Positions 38,854 to 49,332 of a stretch of 64,000 nt of DNA are shown here, in pieces (within the stretch, counting starts at the first letter, position 1; each line of letters opens with the position of its first letter). Both the position numbers and the translations under genes were made by a program. A model generated the notes under the pieces. It saw nothing but the letters and a program-made list of their open reading frames with translations, did not search any database and was not told where the DNA came from. The stretch is from contig NZ_SHKP01000008.1 of NCBI RefSeq assembly GCF_004217215.1, positions 186,001 through 250,000 of the forward strand, written 5' to 3'. Source of the stretch: Rivibacter subsaxonicus. GTDB lineage: Bacteria; Pseudomonadota; Gammaproteobacteria; Burkholderiales; Burkholderiaceae_C.

Positions 38854-38885
38854 AGAAGCCCGGTACCTTGCGATACCGGGCTTCT
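38854..38885 (-). terminator. Hairpin downstream of tRNA-Pro
   Basis: A perfect 12-base inverted repeat (38854-38865 with 38874-38885, AGAAGCCCGGTA on the plus strand). On the minus strand it is followed by a broken pyrimidine run (TTGCTTTC). It is placed to end the tRNA transcript and separates it from ccmE. Confidence 0.65.
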
Positions 38886-38895
38886 GATCTTCTTT

Positions 38896-38973
<78 letters not shown>

Positions 38974-39016
38974 CTGAGCCTCGCATTATAGACAGCGAAT
39001 CACGCATCGCTCCCGC

Positions 39017-39478
39017 TCAGAGGGACAACAGGCTTCGAATCGACAGCAGTTCCTCGCGAATCGGCGCATAGGCATCGTTGCCGGACAGCGGCATTGCACG
39101 TGCCACGGCCACCGGAGCGTCCTTCTTCAGCAAGGCAACCGACATCTGCTCGTCGGCCTCGACGTCGAACTCCTCGTCGTCAGCCAGCAGCGCCGGGTCG
39201 ATCACGCGCGCGGCAATACCGGCGTCGGCCAGTCGGTTGCGCGCGCCGCTGATCGTGAAGCCCTGGTCGTAGAGCAGATCGCGAATGCGACGGATCAGCA
39301 GCACCTCGTGGTGCTGGTAATAGCGCCGGTTGCCGCGCCGCTTCATGGGCTTGAGCTGGGTGAACTCCTGCTCCCAGTAGCGCAGCACGTACGGCTTGAC
39401 GCCGCACAGTTCGCTCACCTCGCCAATCGTGAAGTAGCGCTTGGCAGGGATCGGCGGCAGCGGCAGCGCTCTATCCAT
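39017..39478 (-). CDS. MerR family transcriptional regulator
   Basis: A 153-residue protein. The MerR helix-turn-helix domain is YFTIGEVSELCGVKPYVLRYWEQEF, with the wing KRRGNRRYYQHHEVLLIRRI, quoted in short parts. There is no Cys-rich effector domain. This gene follows ihfA in many beta- and gammaproteobacteria, where its target is not established. It is minus-strand and starts 49 bases after ihfA, so probably the same transcript. Confidence 0.9.
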   Translation of the reverse strand: MDRALPLPPIPAKRYFTIGEVSELCGVKPYVLRYWEQEFTQLKPMKRRGNRRYYQHHEVLLIRRIRDLLYDQGFTISGARNRLADAGIAARVIDPALLADDEEFDVEADEQMSVALLKKDAPVAVARAMPLSGNDAYAPIREELLSIRSLLSL

Positions 39479-39527
39479 TGCAAATAAGCCTTGAGAATCA
39501 ACACGATCGGAGGGTTTATCTCAGACT

Positions 39528-39869
39528 TTACTCGAAGTCTCCTTCAACCGGTGTCTCGCCTTGCACCAAGCCCTTGAGCTTGTGGCTGGCATGAAACGTA
39601 ACCACGTTGCGTGCCTTGATCGGGATTGCCTCGCCGGTGCGCGGGTTGCGCCCGGGCCGCGGCGCCTTGCGCCGGATCTGGAAGTTGCCGTAGCCGGAGA
39701 GCTTGACATCGGCGCCATCGACCAGCGTGCCGTGAATCAGCTCGAAGAAGGCCTCGACCATGTCCTTGGACTCGCGCTTGTTGAGGCCGAGGCGGTCGAA
39801 CAGCAGTTCGGCCAACTCGGCCTTGGTCAGCGTCGGCGTCTCGAGGCTGGGCAGGATTGCACGGTCCAT
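39528..39869 (-). CDS. ihfA: Integration host factor subunit alpha
   Basis: A 113-residue DNA-bending protein: [48 protein letters not shown] and [12 protein letters not shown]. The beta-arm with conserved Pro inserts into the minor groove. IHF acts as an alpha/beta heterodimer in replication, transcription and recombination. Position after pheT is classic. It has a slightly longer N-terminus than the E. coli protein. Confidence 0.95.
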   Translation of the reverse strand: MDRAILPSLETPTLTKAELAELLFDRLGLNKRESKDMVEAFFELIHGTLVDGADVKLSGYGNFQIRRKAPRPGRNPRTGEAIPIKARNVVTFHASHKLKGLVQGETPVEGDFE

Positions 39870-39902
39870 GTTGTTATCTCCCCTTGTGCTTGCAGTTGAG
39901 CC

Positions 39903-42332
39903 TTATCCGCGCAGCCGCACCGCCAGCGTCGACTGCAGATGACCGAGCACCGCACGAACCGCTCCATCAATGCGCTCGTCGGTCAGTGGCTCGTCGTCAT
40001 CGAGCAGTTCGATGCGTACCGCCAGGCTACGCTCGCCGGTTGCGATCTCGGCCGTGGCGGCCTTGGGCCGGTAGACGTCGAAGAGCTGCGCAGCGCGCAC
40101 CAGGCCGCCGTGCGGCGCAGCCAGGACGGCGGCGATCAACGCATCGTGCCGCACCTCGTCGCCGGCGACCAGCGCCAGGTCGCGGGTCGCCGGCAGTTGG
40201 CGCGGCAGCGCCTGGACGGTCGGCAGCATGCCGTCCATCACCAGCCCGGCATCCAGTTCGAACAGCACCGGCGCCAGCGGCAGCTCGTAGCCCTGGCGCC
40301 AGCGCGGATGCAACTCGCCCAGGTGGCCAATGACGGCACCATCGATCTCGATGCGGGCGCAACGCCCCGGATGCATCGCCGGGTGCTCGGCCGCCACGAA
40401 GCGCGGCCGGCGCGGCGCCAGGAGCGCCTCGATGTCGCCCTTGAGGTCGAAGAAGTCGACCGGCCGTTCGGCCTGCCCCCATTGCAACGGCTGGGTACCG
40501 CCGTAGGCCAGCCCTGCCACGCGCAGCGGCTGGGCGATGCCAGCCACCGTCGCATCGCTCTCGACGACGCCCGCGTCGCGCAGGAAGACTCGTCCCAACT
40601 CGAATACCCGAACCCGGGAAGCCTTGCGCGCCAGGTTGTAGCGCAGCACCTGCACCAGGCTGCCGAGCAGGCTGGTGCGCATCACGTCGAGGTGGCTGGT
40701 GATCGGGTTGAGCAGCTTGATCGGGTTGCCGCAGCCGGCCAGCTCGCGTTCCCAGCGCGCGTCGACGAAGCTGTAGTTCAACGTTTCCTGGTAGTCGAGC
40801 GCAGCCAGCGCGTGACGCAACTGGTGCGGGCCACGGCGCGACTCGGAGCGCATCCGCGCCGTCACCGGCGCCAGCGGCGGCGTGTTCGGCAGCGTCGGGT
40901 AGCCGAGCACGCGGATCACTTCCTCGATCAGGTCTTCTTCGAGGTTCAGGTCGAAGCGCCAGCTCGGCGGCGTGACGGTGAGGCTGCCCTCGCCCTCGCT
41001 GAACGCCAGGCCGAGGCGCTGGAACACTTGCGCGCACTGCGCCTGCGTGACCGGCATGCCAATCACCTTGGTGGCCCGCGCCACGCGCAGCGTCACCGGC
41101 CTGGGCTGCGGCAGCGCCAGCACCTGATCGTCCATCGGACCGACCGTGCTGGCCGCGCCACCACAGATCTCGAGCACCAGGGCGGTGATGCGCTCGATGT
41201 GCTCGACCGTCTGCGCCGGATCGACGCCGCGCTCGAAGCGATGCGCCGCGTCGGTGCTGAAGTTGTAGCGCCGGGCGCGACCGGCCACCGCCTTCGGCCA
41301 CCAGAACGCGGCCTCGACGTAGACGTTGCGGGTTTCGTCGCCGACTGCCGTGGCCTGGCCGCCCATGATGCCGGCCAACGATTCGACCTGCTGCGCGTCG
41401 GCGATCACGCCGACCTGCTCGTCGACCGTGATGGTGTTGCCGTTGAGCAGTTCGAGCTGTTCGCCGGCGCGGCCCCAGCGCACCTGCAGGCCGCCGTGGA
41501 TCTTGTCGAGGTCGAAGATGTGCGAGGGCCGGCCGAACTCGAACATCACGTAGTTCGAGATGTCGACCAGCGCGCTCACCGGGCGCTGGCCGCAGCGCGC
41601 CAGGCGCTCGACCATCCAGGCCGGCGTGACTGCCTGCGGGTTCACGCCGCGCACGATGCGGCCCGAGAAGCGACCGCACAGATCTGGCGCCTCGACGCGC
41701 ACCGGCAGCCGGTCGTCGATCGTCGCAGCGACGGGCGGGAAGGACGGCGTCTTCAGTGGCGCCCCGGTCAGCGCCGACACCTCGCGCGCGATGCCGTAGA
41801 CACTCAGCGCATGTGCCAGGTTCGGCGTCAGCTTGAGCGTGAACAACGTGTCGTCGAGCTGCAGGTGGGCACGGATGTCGACGCCGATCGGCGTGTCTGC
41901 GGCCAGCACCAGAAGACCACCGTGGTCTTCGGAAAGCTTGAGCTCGCGCGCCGAGCACAGCATGCCCTGGCTCTCGACGCCGCGCAGCTTGCCGAGCTTG
42001 ATGCGGAAGGGCTCCCCGCCCTCCTCGGTCGGCGGCAGTTCGGCACCGACCAGCGCGCACGGCACCTTGATGCCGGCCTGCACGTTGGGGGCGCCGCAGA
42101 CGATCTGCAGGATCTCGCCGGTGCCGGCATCGACGCGGCAGACGTTGAGGCGGTCCGCACCGGGATGCTTCTCGACCGAGAGCACCTGCGCGACGACGAT
42201 GCCGGTGAACGGCGGCGCGACCGGCCGCAGTTCCTCGACCTCGAGGCCGGACATGGTGAGCAGTTCGGCCAACTCGGCAGTGGCGATCGGCGGGTTGCAG
42301 AACTCGCGCAACCAGGACTCGGGGAATTGCAT
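39903..42332 (-). CDS. pheT: Phenylalanyl-tRNA synthetase beta subunit
   Basis: An 809-residue protein beginning [21 protein letters not shown] tRNA-binding OB domain (about 40-150) is followed by B3/B4 editing domains ([16 protein letters not shown]), B5, a synthetase-like core with [19 protein letters not shown], and a C-terminal ferredoxin-like anticodon-binding domain ending [10 protein letters not shown]. It pairs with PheS in an alpha2-beta2 enzyme. It follows pheS by 44 bases. Confidence 0.97.
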   Translation of the reverse strand: MQFPESWLREFCNPPIATAELAELLTMSGLEVEELRPVAPPFTGIVVAQVLSVEKHPGADRLNVCRVDAGTGEILQIVCGAPNVQAGIKVPCALVGAELPPTEEGGEPFRIKLGKLRGVESQGMLCSARELKLSEDHGGLLVLAADTPIGVDIRAHLQLDDTLFTLKLTPNLAHALSVYGIAREVSALTGAPLKTPSFPPVAATIDDRLPVRVEAPDLCGRFSGRIVRGVNPQAVTPAWMVERLARCGQRPVSALVDISNYVMFEFGRPSHIFDLDKIHGGLQVRWGRAGEQLELLNGNTITVDEQVGVIADAQQVESLAGIMGGQATAVGDETRNVYVEAAFWWPKAVAGRARRYNFSTDAAHRFERGVDPAQTVEHIERITALVLEICGGAASTVGPMDDQVLALPQPRPVTLRVARATKVIGMPVTQAQCAQVFQRLGLAFSEGEGSLTVTPPSWRFDLNLEEDLIEEVIRVLGYPTLPNTPPLAPVTARMRSESRRGPHQLRHALAALDYQETLNYSFVDARWERELAGCGNPIKLLNPITSHLDVMRTSLLGSLVQVLRYNLARKASRVRVFELGRVFLRDAGVVESDATVAGIAQPLRVAGLAYGGTQPLQWGQAERPVDFFDLKGDIEALLAPRRPRFVAAEHPAMHPGRCARIEIDGAVIGHLGELHPRWRQGYELPLAPVLFELDAGLVMDGMLPTVQALPRQLPATRDLALVAGDEVRHDALIAAVLAAPHGGLVRAAQLFDVYRPKAATAEIATGERSLAVRIELLDDDEPLTDERIDGAVRAVLGHLQSTLAVRLRG

Positions 42333-42376
42333 GGTCTTGTTCGAATGTCTTGATCGGTGCTTCGGCGGGCTTCAGC

Positions 42377-43441
42377 TCACTTGAACTGCGACAGGAAACG
42401 CAGGTCGCCGTCGAAGAACAGGCGCAGGTCGCCAACGCCGTAGCGCAGCATCGCCAGCCGGTCGATGCCCGAGCCGAAGGCGAAGCCGATGTAGCGCTCG
42501 GGATCGAGCCCCATGTTGCGGATCACCTGCGGATGGACCTGGCCCGAGCCCGAGACCTCGAGCCAGCGCCCCTTCAGCGGGCCGCTGCCGAACATCATGT
42601 CGATCTCGGCGCTCGGCTCGGTGAACGGAAAGTAGCTCGGCCTGAAGCGCACCTGCAGGTCGGTGGTCTCGAAGAAGGCGCTGATGAAGTCGATGTAGAC
42701 CGACTTCAGGTCCTTGAAGCTGATGTTCTCGCCGACCCACAGACCCTCGACCTGATGGAACATCGGCGAGTGCGTCGCGTCGCTGTCGACGCGGTAGGTG
42801 CGGCCGGGCGCGATGACGCGGATCTCGGGCATCGGCAGCCCGGCGTCGATCAGCTGCCGGTGGCGCTTGACGTGCTGCACCGCGTAGCGGATCTGCATCG
42901 GGCTGGTATGCGTTCGCAGCACATGGCCGCCCTCCACGTAGAAGGTGTCGTGCATCGACCGCGCCGGGTGATCGGCCGGCGTGTTGAGCGCGGTGAAGTT
43001 GAACCAGTCGCTCTCGATCTCGGGACCGTCGGCGACGTCGAAACCCATCGAGCCGAAGATCGCCTCGATGCGCTCCATCGCCCGCGTCACCGGATGCAGG
43101 CCGCCAACGCCGCGGCCGCGGCCCGGCAGCGTCACGTCGAGCGCCTCGGCGCGCAACTGCTGCTCGAGCTCGGCGTCGGCCAGCGCCTGGCGGCGGGCAT
43201 TGAGCGCGGCCTCGATACGCTGCTTGGCCTCGTTGATCAGTGCGCCCATGACCTTCTTCTGGTCCGGCGCGGCCTGCGCCAGACCCTTGAGCAGCTCGGT
43301 GATGCGACCGGCCTTGCCAAGGTAGCGCGCCTTCGCGTTCTCCAGCTCGGCGGGCGCGGCGGCGGCGGCGAAATCGCGGCTGGCCTCCTGCACCAGGGCG
43401 TCGAGGTTGTCCGGACTCGGGGACGTGGCGCTGTCGTTCAT
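42377..43441 (-). CDS. pheS: Phenylalanyl-tRNA synthetase alpha subunit
   Basis: A 354-residue class II catalytic subunit. Motifs include [28 protein letters not shown] (quoted in family terms, residues about 110-137), [22 protein letters not shown], the motif 3 region [17 protein letters not shown], and [10 protein letters not shown]. Start ATG 43441 lies 19 bases beyond the T-run of a terminator-like hairpin, with no room for a separate promoter, so expression needs readthrough from rplT. Confidence 0.96.
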   Translation of the reverse strand: MNDSATSPSPDNLDALVQEASRDFAAAAAPAELENAKARYLGKAGRITELLKGLAQAAPDQKKVMGALINEAKQRIEAALNARRQALADAELEQQLRAEALDVTLPGRGRGVGGLHPVTRAMERIEAIFGSMGFDVADGPEIESDWFNFTALNTPADHPARSMHDTFYVEGGHVLRTHTSPMQIRYAVQHVKRHRQLIDAGLPMPEIRVIAPGRTYRVDSDATHSPMFHQVEGLWVGENISFKDLKSVYIDFISAFFETTDLQVRFRPSYFPFTEPSAEIDMMFGSGPLKGRWLEVSGSGQVHPQVIRNMGLDPERYIGFAFGSGIDRLAMLRYGVGDLRLFFDGDLRFLSQFK

Positions 43442-43459
43442 GTCTTGTTCTGTGACGCT

Positions 43460-43492
43460 AAAAAAAAGGCCTGCACCAAGGTGCAGGCCTTT
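43460..43492 (-). terminator. Attenuator-like intrinsic terminator between rplT and pheS
   Basis: Perfect 12-base arms (AAAGGCCTGCAC at 43465-43476 and its complement 43481-43492) with a four-base loop, followed on the minus strand by eight to nine T residues. It lies 54 bases after rplT and 19 before pheS. No Phe codons occur in a nearby leader frame. Confidence 0.9.
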
Positions 43493-43546
43493 CACGCTTG
43501 CTGCAAGCAATGCCGGCTCAGGCCTTCATCGCACGCAAGGCAACAC

Positions 43547-43903
43547 TCAAGCGAGCTGGGCCTTCACCTTGTCGACGATGCTGCCAAAGGCAGCCGGGTC
43601 GTTGACGGCCATGTCGGCCAGGACCTTGCGGTCGAGGGCGATCTCGGCCTTCTTCAGGCCCGCCATGAAGCGGCTGTAGGTCACGCCGTGGCTGCGGGAG
43701 GCCGCGTTGATGCGGGCAATCCACAGACGACGGAACACGCGCTTCTTGTTGCGGCGGTCACGGTACGCGTACTGACCGGCCTTCATCACCGCCTGCTTGG
43801 CGATGCGATAGACGTTCTTGCGGCGACCGCGGAAGCCCTTGGCAAGGGCGAGGATCTTCTTGTGACGAGCGCGGGCTGTTACACCACGTTTGACGCGAGG
43901 CAT
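43547..43903 (-). CDS. rplT: 50S ribosomal protein L20
   Basis: A 118-residue highly basic protein beginning [20 protein letters not shown], with [15 protein letters not shown]-type and [21 protein letters not shown] segments. It is needed early for large subunit assembly. In E. coli L20 represses the rpmI-rplT unit. It lies 32 bases after rpmI. Confidence 0.97.
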   Translation of the reverse strand: MPRVKRGVTARARHKKILALAKGFRGRRKNVYRIAKQAVMKAGQYAYRDRRNKKRVFRRLWIARINAASRSHGVTYSRFMAGLKKAEIALDRKVLADMAVNDPAAFGSIVDKVKAQLA

Positions 43904-43935
43904 GGATGACTCCTTCTACGTTGACAGACCGCGGC

Positions 43936-44139
43936 TCAGAGGCCGGCGAACGGCAGCATCTGCTTCATGCCGCCCATATTGGTCTCGTGGACCTGGACAG
44001 CACCACGCAGCTGGCGCTTGTTCTTGGTGGTCTTCTTCGTGAGGATGTGGCGCTTGAACGCCTGACCGCGCTTGACGGTGCCACCCGGGCGCACGCGGAA
44101 TCGCTTCTTCGCGCTGCTCTTGGTCTTCATCTTGGGCAT
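43936..44139 (-). CDS. rpmI: 50S ribosomal protein L35
   Basis: A 67-residue basic protein, [20 protein letters not shown] at the start and [11 protein letters not shown] at the end. Typical L35 length. It follows infC after a 147-base gap holding a 10-base-pair hairpin, which may be the site of control by L20. Confidence 0.97.
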   Translation of the reverse strand: MPKMKTKSSAKKRFRVRPGGTVKRGQAFKRHILTKKTTKNKRQLRGAVQVHETNMGGMKQMLPFAGL

Positions 44140-44254
44140 GACTGCTCCTTCTGCTTCGTTCCCGCAGGCGTCACAGCGGTCGCTGTGAACTTAGGGGGCC
44201 TGCCGGGCACTGCGCACCTCGGGGCGGGACCAACCACCTCGAGGGCATCCTTGC

Positions 44255-44276
44255 CGCGGGAGCCTTGGCTCCCGCG
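44255..44276 (-). promoter_or_regulatory. Hairpin in the infC-rpmI spacer
   Basis: Perfect 10-base arms (CGCGGGAGCC and its complement) with a two-base loop, just after the infC stop. No T-run follows on the minus strand, so it is not a terminator. It may be an mRNA structure related to L20 autoregulation or a 3' stabiliser. Confidence 0.45.
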
Positions 44277-44286
44277 TTCAAACCAC

Positions 44287-44835
44287 TTACTTCTTTCGCT
44301 TCGGCCCGAGCACCATGATCATCTGGCGCCCTTCGAGCTTGGGCATGTTCTCCACCACCGACACATCGCTCAACTCGTCGCGAATGCGCTCGAGCAACCG
44401 CATGCCGATGTCCTGGTGGGTGATCTCGCGGCCGCGATAGCGCAGCGTGACCTTGCCCTTGTCGCCGTCTTCCAGGAACTTGCGCAGATTGCGCATCTTG
44501 ATCTGGTAGTCGCCTTCGTCGGTACCGGGACGGAACTTGACTTCCTTGATGTCGATGACGTGCTGCTTGGCTTTCTGCTCGGCCGCCTTCTTCTGCTCCT
44601 GGTACTTGAACTTGCCGTAGTCCATCAAACGACAGACTGGCGGGTTCGCCGCAGCAGAGATCTCGACCAGATCGACATCGGCCTCACCGGCGAGTCGCAG
44701 CGCTTCCATGATCGGCATGATGCCCAGGGGCTCGTTGTCCGGTCCGCTCACGCGCACCTCCGGGGCCATGATTTCCCGGTTCAGACGGTGCTTGCGCTCG
44801 TCGTTGCGCATCCGACGCTCAAAGAAATTAGCGAT
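44287..44835 (-). CDS. infC: Translation initiation factor IF-3, probable ATC start
   Basis: A 182-residue factor with [40 protein letters not shown] and the C-terminal [23 protein letters not shown]-3 checks start-codon pairing and keeps subunits apart. The ATG at 44811 has no ribosome site. The ATC at 44835 has AAGGA eight bases upstream and adds IANFFERR, matching an extended N-terminus. infC classically uses rare AUU-type starts for autoregulation. Confidence 0.95.
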   Translation of the reverse strand: MANFFERRMRNDERKHRLNREIMAPEVRVSGPDNEPLGIMPIMEALRLAGEADVDLVEISAAANPPVCRLMDYGKFKYQEQKKAAEQKAKQHVIDIKEVKFRPGTDEGDYQIKMRNLRKFLEDGDKGKVTLRYRGREITHQDIGMRLLERIRDELSDVSVVENMPKLEGRQMIMVLGPKRKK

Positions 44836-44927
44836 GGTCAGGGTCCTTTCGTCGAGCCGCGAGGCTCCATGTTCATCTTCCGCGCGTCACAAGGACAAGG
44901 AGCGCGACGCAAGCCAAATGGCTCATG

Positions 44928-46847
44928 TCACGCCTTGCTGGCGATGTCACCGGTGATCTTCTGAATGAAGGCTTCCAGGGGCATCGCGCCGAGATCCTGA
45001 TTGCCCCGTGCGCGCACCGCAACGGCCCCAGACGCTCGCTCCTTGTCGCCGACGACCAGGATGAACGGAGCCTTTTGCATTGAATGCTCGCGGATTTTAT
45101 ACGTGATTTTCTCGTTACGCAAATCGGTCACTGCTCTAACTCCTTGTTTTGAAAGAGTTTTCGCAATCTCCGCAGCGTAATCAGCCTGCGCATCGGTGAT
45201 GTTGAGCACCACCGCCTGCACCGGAGCGAGCCAGGTGGGCAGCGCGCCGGCGTGCTGCTCGATCAAGATGCCGATGAAACGCTCGAGGCTGCCGAGGATC
45301 GCCCGGTGCAGCATCACCGGCGCATGGCGCGCGCCATCCTCGGCCACGTACTCGGCGCCCAGGCGCTCGGGCAGCGAGAAGTCGACCTGCATCGTGCCGC
45401 ACTGCCATTCGCGGCCGAGCGCGTCCTTGAGCGTGTACTCGATCTTCGGACCGTAGAAGGCGCCATCGCCGGGCGAAACCTGGAACTCGCAGCCCGAGTT
45501 GCGCAGGCTCTGCATCAGTGCATCCTCGGCCTTGTCCCAGAGTTCGTCCGCGCCGATGCGCTTCTCGGGGCGCGTCGCGACCTTGTAGAGGATCTCGCTG
45601 AAGCCGAAGTCGGCGTAGACGCGCTTCAGCAGCGCCGTGTAGGCGTCGCACTCCGGCAGGATCTGGTCCTCGGTGCAGAAGATGTGGCCGTCGTCCTGCG
45701 TGAAACCGCGCACCCGCATGATGCCGTGCAGGCCGCCGGTGGGCTCGTTGCGGTGGCACTGGCCGAACTCGCCGTAGCGTAGCGGCAGGTCGCGGTAGCT
45801 CTTGATGCCCTGCTTGTAGATCAGGATGTGGCCGGGGCAGTTCATCGGCTTGAGCGCGTAGTCGCGCTTCTCGCTCTCGGTGACGAACATGTTCTCGCGG
45901 TACTTGTCCCAGTGGCCGGTCTTCTCCCACAGGCCCTGGTCGAGGATCTGCGGACCCTTGACCTCGTGGTAGCCGTTGTCGCGGTAGATCGCGCGCATGT
46001 ACTGCTCGACCTGCTGCCACACCGTCCAGCCCTTCGGGTGCCAGAACACCAGCCCGGGGGCGTGTTCGTCGAGGTGGAACAGATCGAGTTCGCGCCCGAG
46101 CTTGCGGTGGTCGCGCTTCTCGGCTTCCTCGAGCCGCGTCAGGTACTGCTGGAGATCATCCTTGCTGGCCCAGGCGGTGCCGTAGATGCGTTGCAGCATC
46201 TCGTTGCGGTGGTCGCCGCGCCAGTAGGCGCCGGCCAGCTTCATCAGCTTGAAATGCTTGAGCTTGCCGGTACTCGGCACGTGGGGGCCGCGGCACAAGT
46301 CCTCGAAGCCGCCCTCGCGGTACAGCGACACGTCCTCGCCGGCCGGGATGCTGGCGATGATCTCGGCCTTGTAGTGCTCGCCCAGGCTCTTGAAGTAGGC
46401 CGCGGCCTCGTCGCGCGGCAACACGCGCCGCCCGACCTTCTCATCCTTGCGGGCAAGCTCGGTCATCCTGGCCTCGATCGCCGCCAGGTCCTCGGGCGTG
46501 AACGGGCGCTTGTACGAGAAGTCGTAGAAGAAGCCGTTGTCGATGACCGGACCGATCGTGACCTGCGCCTCCGGAAACAGTTCCTTCACCGCGTAGGCCA
46601 GCAGGTGCGCCGTCGAGTGGCGGATCAGTTCGAGCCCGTCAGCGTCCTTGTCGGTGACGATCGCCAGCCGCTCGTCGGCCTCGATCCGGTAGCTGGTGTC
46701 GACCAGGCGTGCATCGGCGCCGCTGCCGATGCGTCCACCGAGCGCCGCCTTGGCCAGGCCGGTGCCAATGGATGCCGCCACCTCGGCCACCGTGACTGGG
46801 CCGGGAAACTCGCGACGTGAACCATCCGGAAGAGTGATCGCAACCAT
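44928..46847 (-). CDS. thrS: Threonyl-tRNA synthetase
   Basis: A 639-residue class II synthetase: N-terminal TGS domain ([17 protein letters not shown]), editing domain with [16 protein letters not shown], and a catalytic core with zinc ligands Cys in [12 protein letters not shown], His in [11 protein letters not shown] and [11 protein letters not shown], and His in GILIEQHAG. The C-terminal anticodon domain contains [20 protein letters not shown] (quoted within 20). First gene of the translation operon, preceded by a terminator and a Thr-containing leader frame. Confidence 0.97.
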   Translation of the reverse strand: MVAITLPDGSRREFPGPVTVAEVAASIGTGLAKAALGGRIGSGADARLVDTSYRIEADERLAIVTDKDADGLELIRHSTAHLLAYAVKELFPEAQVTIGPVIDNGFFYDFSYKRPFTPEDLAAIEARMTELARKDEKVGRRVLPRDEAAAYFKSLGEHYKAEIIASIPAGEDVSLYREGGFEDLCRGPHVPSTGKLKHFKLMKLAGAYWRGDHRNEMLQRIYGTAWASKDDLQQYLTRLEEAEKRDHRKLGRELDLFHLDEHAPGLVFWHPKGWTVWQQVEQYMRAIYRDNGYHEVKGPQILDQGLWEKTGHWDKYRENMFVTESEKRDYALKPMNCPGHILIYKQGIKSYRDLPLRYGEFGQCHRNEPTGGLHGIMRVRGFTQDDGHIFCTEDQILPECDAYTALLKRVYADFGFSEILYKVATRPEKRIGADELWDKAEDALMQSLRNSGCEFQVSPGDGAFYGPKIEYTLKDALGREWQCGTMQVDFSLPERLGAEYVAEDGARHAPVMLHRAILGSLERFIGILIEQHAGALPTWLAPVQAVVLNITDAQADYAAEIAKTLSKQGVRAVTDLRNEKITYKIREHSMQKAPFILVVGDKERASGAVAVRARGNQDLGAMPLEAFIQKITGDIASKA

Positions 46848-46872
46848 GAAAACCTCGGGGAACGCTGAAACG

Positions 46873-46899
46873 AAAAAAGCGCGGGACTCGCCGCGCTTT
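46873..46899 (-). terminator. Leader terminator just upstream of thrS
   Basis: On the minus strand, nine-base arms AAAGCGCGG and CCGCGCTTT (plus-strand 46876-46884 and 46891-46899) flank a six-base loop and end in six T residues. The T-run ends 26 bases before the thrS ATG. Its position upstream of the gene it would silence indicates attenuation rather than simple termination. Confidence 0.85.
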
Positions 46900-46932
46900 G
46901 AGTGATTGACGGCCGAAACCGTGCAGACGTGC

Positions 46933-46986
46933 TCAGACCGCGGTCTGGAAGACCTCGATGAATGGGCTCGTAGTTCGCGGTGTCAT
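46933..46986 (-). CDS. Candidate threonine leader peptide of the thrS operon
   Basis: A 17-codon frame, [17 protein letters not shown], then TGA. Its four Thr codons are ACA, ACT, ACG and ACC, each of the four possible codons once, and two are adjacent. It ends 33 bases before the thrS leader terminator. AAAGG lies 11 bases upstream of the ATG, a weak ribosome site. A 14-base palindrome (CAGACCGCGGTCTG) covers its last codons and could form a competing hairpin. Expected role: ribosome stalling at Thr codons when charged tRNA-Thr is scarce, permitting readthrough into thrS. Not proven. Confidence 0.55.
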   Translation of the reverse strand: MTPRTTSPFIEVFQTAV

Positions 46987-47133
46987 AACCCGTCGCGCCT
47001 TTCCCGTTTCTTGCTGAAAACCAGTCACTTCTACAGCCGAATGGTACCAGCGCGACCTCCGGCACGCCGCTGCGCTGGTGCTTGCCCTGCCGTCGGAGTA
47101 CCGTCCGACATCAACGCCGACGGAGACTTCCGC

Positions 47134-47496
47134 ATGAACAGACGCCCGCTCGCCTCGCTCGCTGCATGTGCCGCGACGGCATGCATTGCGAACGCCGCAG
47201 CGGCCGCCGGTGGCTACCGGGTCGCCGACGGCGCGACCGACATCCCTCTCAGCGCCAAGCTGCGCCTGACCTTCAGTTGCGCGCAGAGCGCGACCGGCGT
47301 CTGCCACAACGCCCTGATTGCGGACAACGGCGCGGTGGTCGAGAAGTTTGCGATTCCCGTCGGCCAGAAGCGCTATCTCTACGATGTGCCCGATTCGATG
47401 CAACTGTGCGTCACCGACGCGCCGCTGACTGACCTTGCGGACTGCAAGAGCCGGCAGCGGGTCGGCGAACTGGTCGCTCCGATGCGCAGCCAGTAG
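47134..47496 (+). CDS. Small exported protein of unknown function
   Basis: A 120-residue protein with a signal peptide (MNRRPLASLAACAATACIAN, then AAAAAGG). The mature part has four Cys in FSCAQSATGVCHNAL, LCVTDA and LADCKSRQ, suggesting two disulfides. I do not recognise the family. GGAG lies seven bases before ATG 47134. It is divergent from thrS across the leader region and is followed by a strong bidirectional terminator. Confidence 0.7.
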   Translation: MNRRPLASLAACAATACIANAAAAAGGYRVADGATDIPLSAKLRLTFSCAQSATGVCHNALIADNGAVVEKFAIPVGQKRYLYDVPDSMQLCVTDAPLTDLADCKSRQRVGELVAPMRSQ

Positions 47497-47510
47497 GCCC
47501 GCCCCAAGGA

Positions 47511-47551
47511 ACAAGGCCCGTGCGTCTGTCGACGCACGGGCCTTGTGCTTT
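47511..47551. terminator. Bidirectional terminator between the exported protein and aceA
   Basis: Perfect 16-base arms (47511-47526 with 47531-47546) and a TGTC loop. On the plus strand GCTTTTCT follows; on the minus strand TTCCTTGG follows. Convergent genes share it. Confidence 0.85.
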
Positions 47552-47580
47552 TCTGTGGCGCCTTGCGGCGCCACCATCGA

Positions 47581-48879
<1,299 letters not shown>

Positions 48880-48955
48880 GGATGCACTCCGTAGGAAAGT
48901 CGATTGGCAAGGGTGAAAGCTGGCCCCTAGCGTAGACCCGTAGTCGCGTTATCGG

Positions 48956-48978
48956 AAGACTTATGTCTTATAGAAGAC
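48956..48978. promoter_or_regulatory. Three phased half-sites upstream of aceA
   Basis: AAGAC, GTCTT and AAGAC follow one another at nine-base intervals, giving two overlapping inverted repeats (48956-48969 and 48965-48978) that share the central half-site. A probable operator for an aceA regulator that is not encoded here. Confidence 0.6.
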
Positions 48979-49025
48979 TTAATTTTCATCCTTTAAAAAA
49001 CAATAGCTTAGACGCCACTTGCCGT

Positions 49026-49050
49026 ATTGTGGAATCCCGTTCACCACAAT
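49026..49050. promoter_or_regulatory. Dyad ATTGTGG-N11-CCACAAT
   Basis: A perfect seven-base inverted repeat separated by 11 bases, about one helical turn apart, between aceA and the MFS gene. GGAA and TTC lie inside it. It is immediately followed by GGAAATTCTTCC (49052-49063). A regulator site is likely, but its protein is unknown. Confidence 0.5.
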
Positions 49051-49332
49051 GGGAAATTCTTCCGCGCTGCAGCAAGCCTACTTTTCGCATTACGCAACGC
49101 TTTCCTCCAACGATGAAAAAACTGATCTGGCCGCAGACAAGGCTCGCCACAACTGCGCGTCAAGCAAGGGTCGTCCCCGAGTCACGGGCTCGCAGTTGCC
49201 TACGCGCGTCGGTGCAGCGTTCCCGCGACGGCTGCTTCGAGAGGCCCCTGCTTTAATCCGCTGGACGCGGATTCATTCGGCCCCGCGCCGGCGACCGCGG
49301 AGTCGCTTCATGCCGTGGCGTCACTGTCCCTC

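Larger units (their letters stand above)
48880..49332. other. Intergenic control region of aceA and the MFS gene
   Basis: About 450 bases without a convincing gene. The part nearest aceA is AT-rich (48950-49020) and holds two overlapping dyads (48956-48978). Further on are a dyad ATTGTGG-N11-CCACAAT (49026-49050) and GGAA-N4-TTCC (49052-49063). The remaining 250 bases are featureless. An open plus-strand frame from 49019 runs out of frame into the MFS gene and is rejected. Confidence 0.7.

Noticed and set aside
39939-42353. An 804-codon open frame opposite pheT
   Set aside because: Antisense shadow; pheT on the minus strand is unmistakable, and the other frame has low-complexity composition.
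43493-43546. A Phe-rich leader peptide (pheM-like) before pheS
   Set aside because: Only MKA is encoded in a short frame; no TTT or TTC codons occur in any plausible leader frame.
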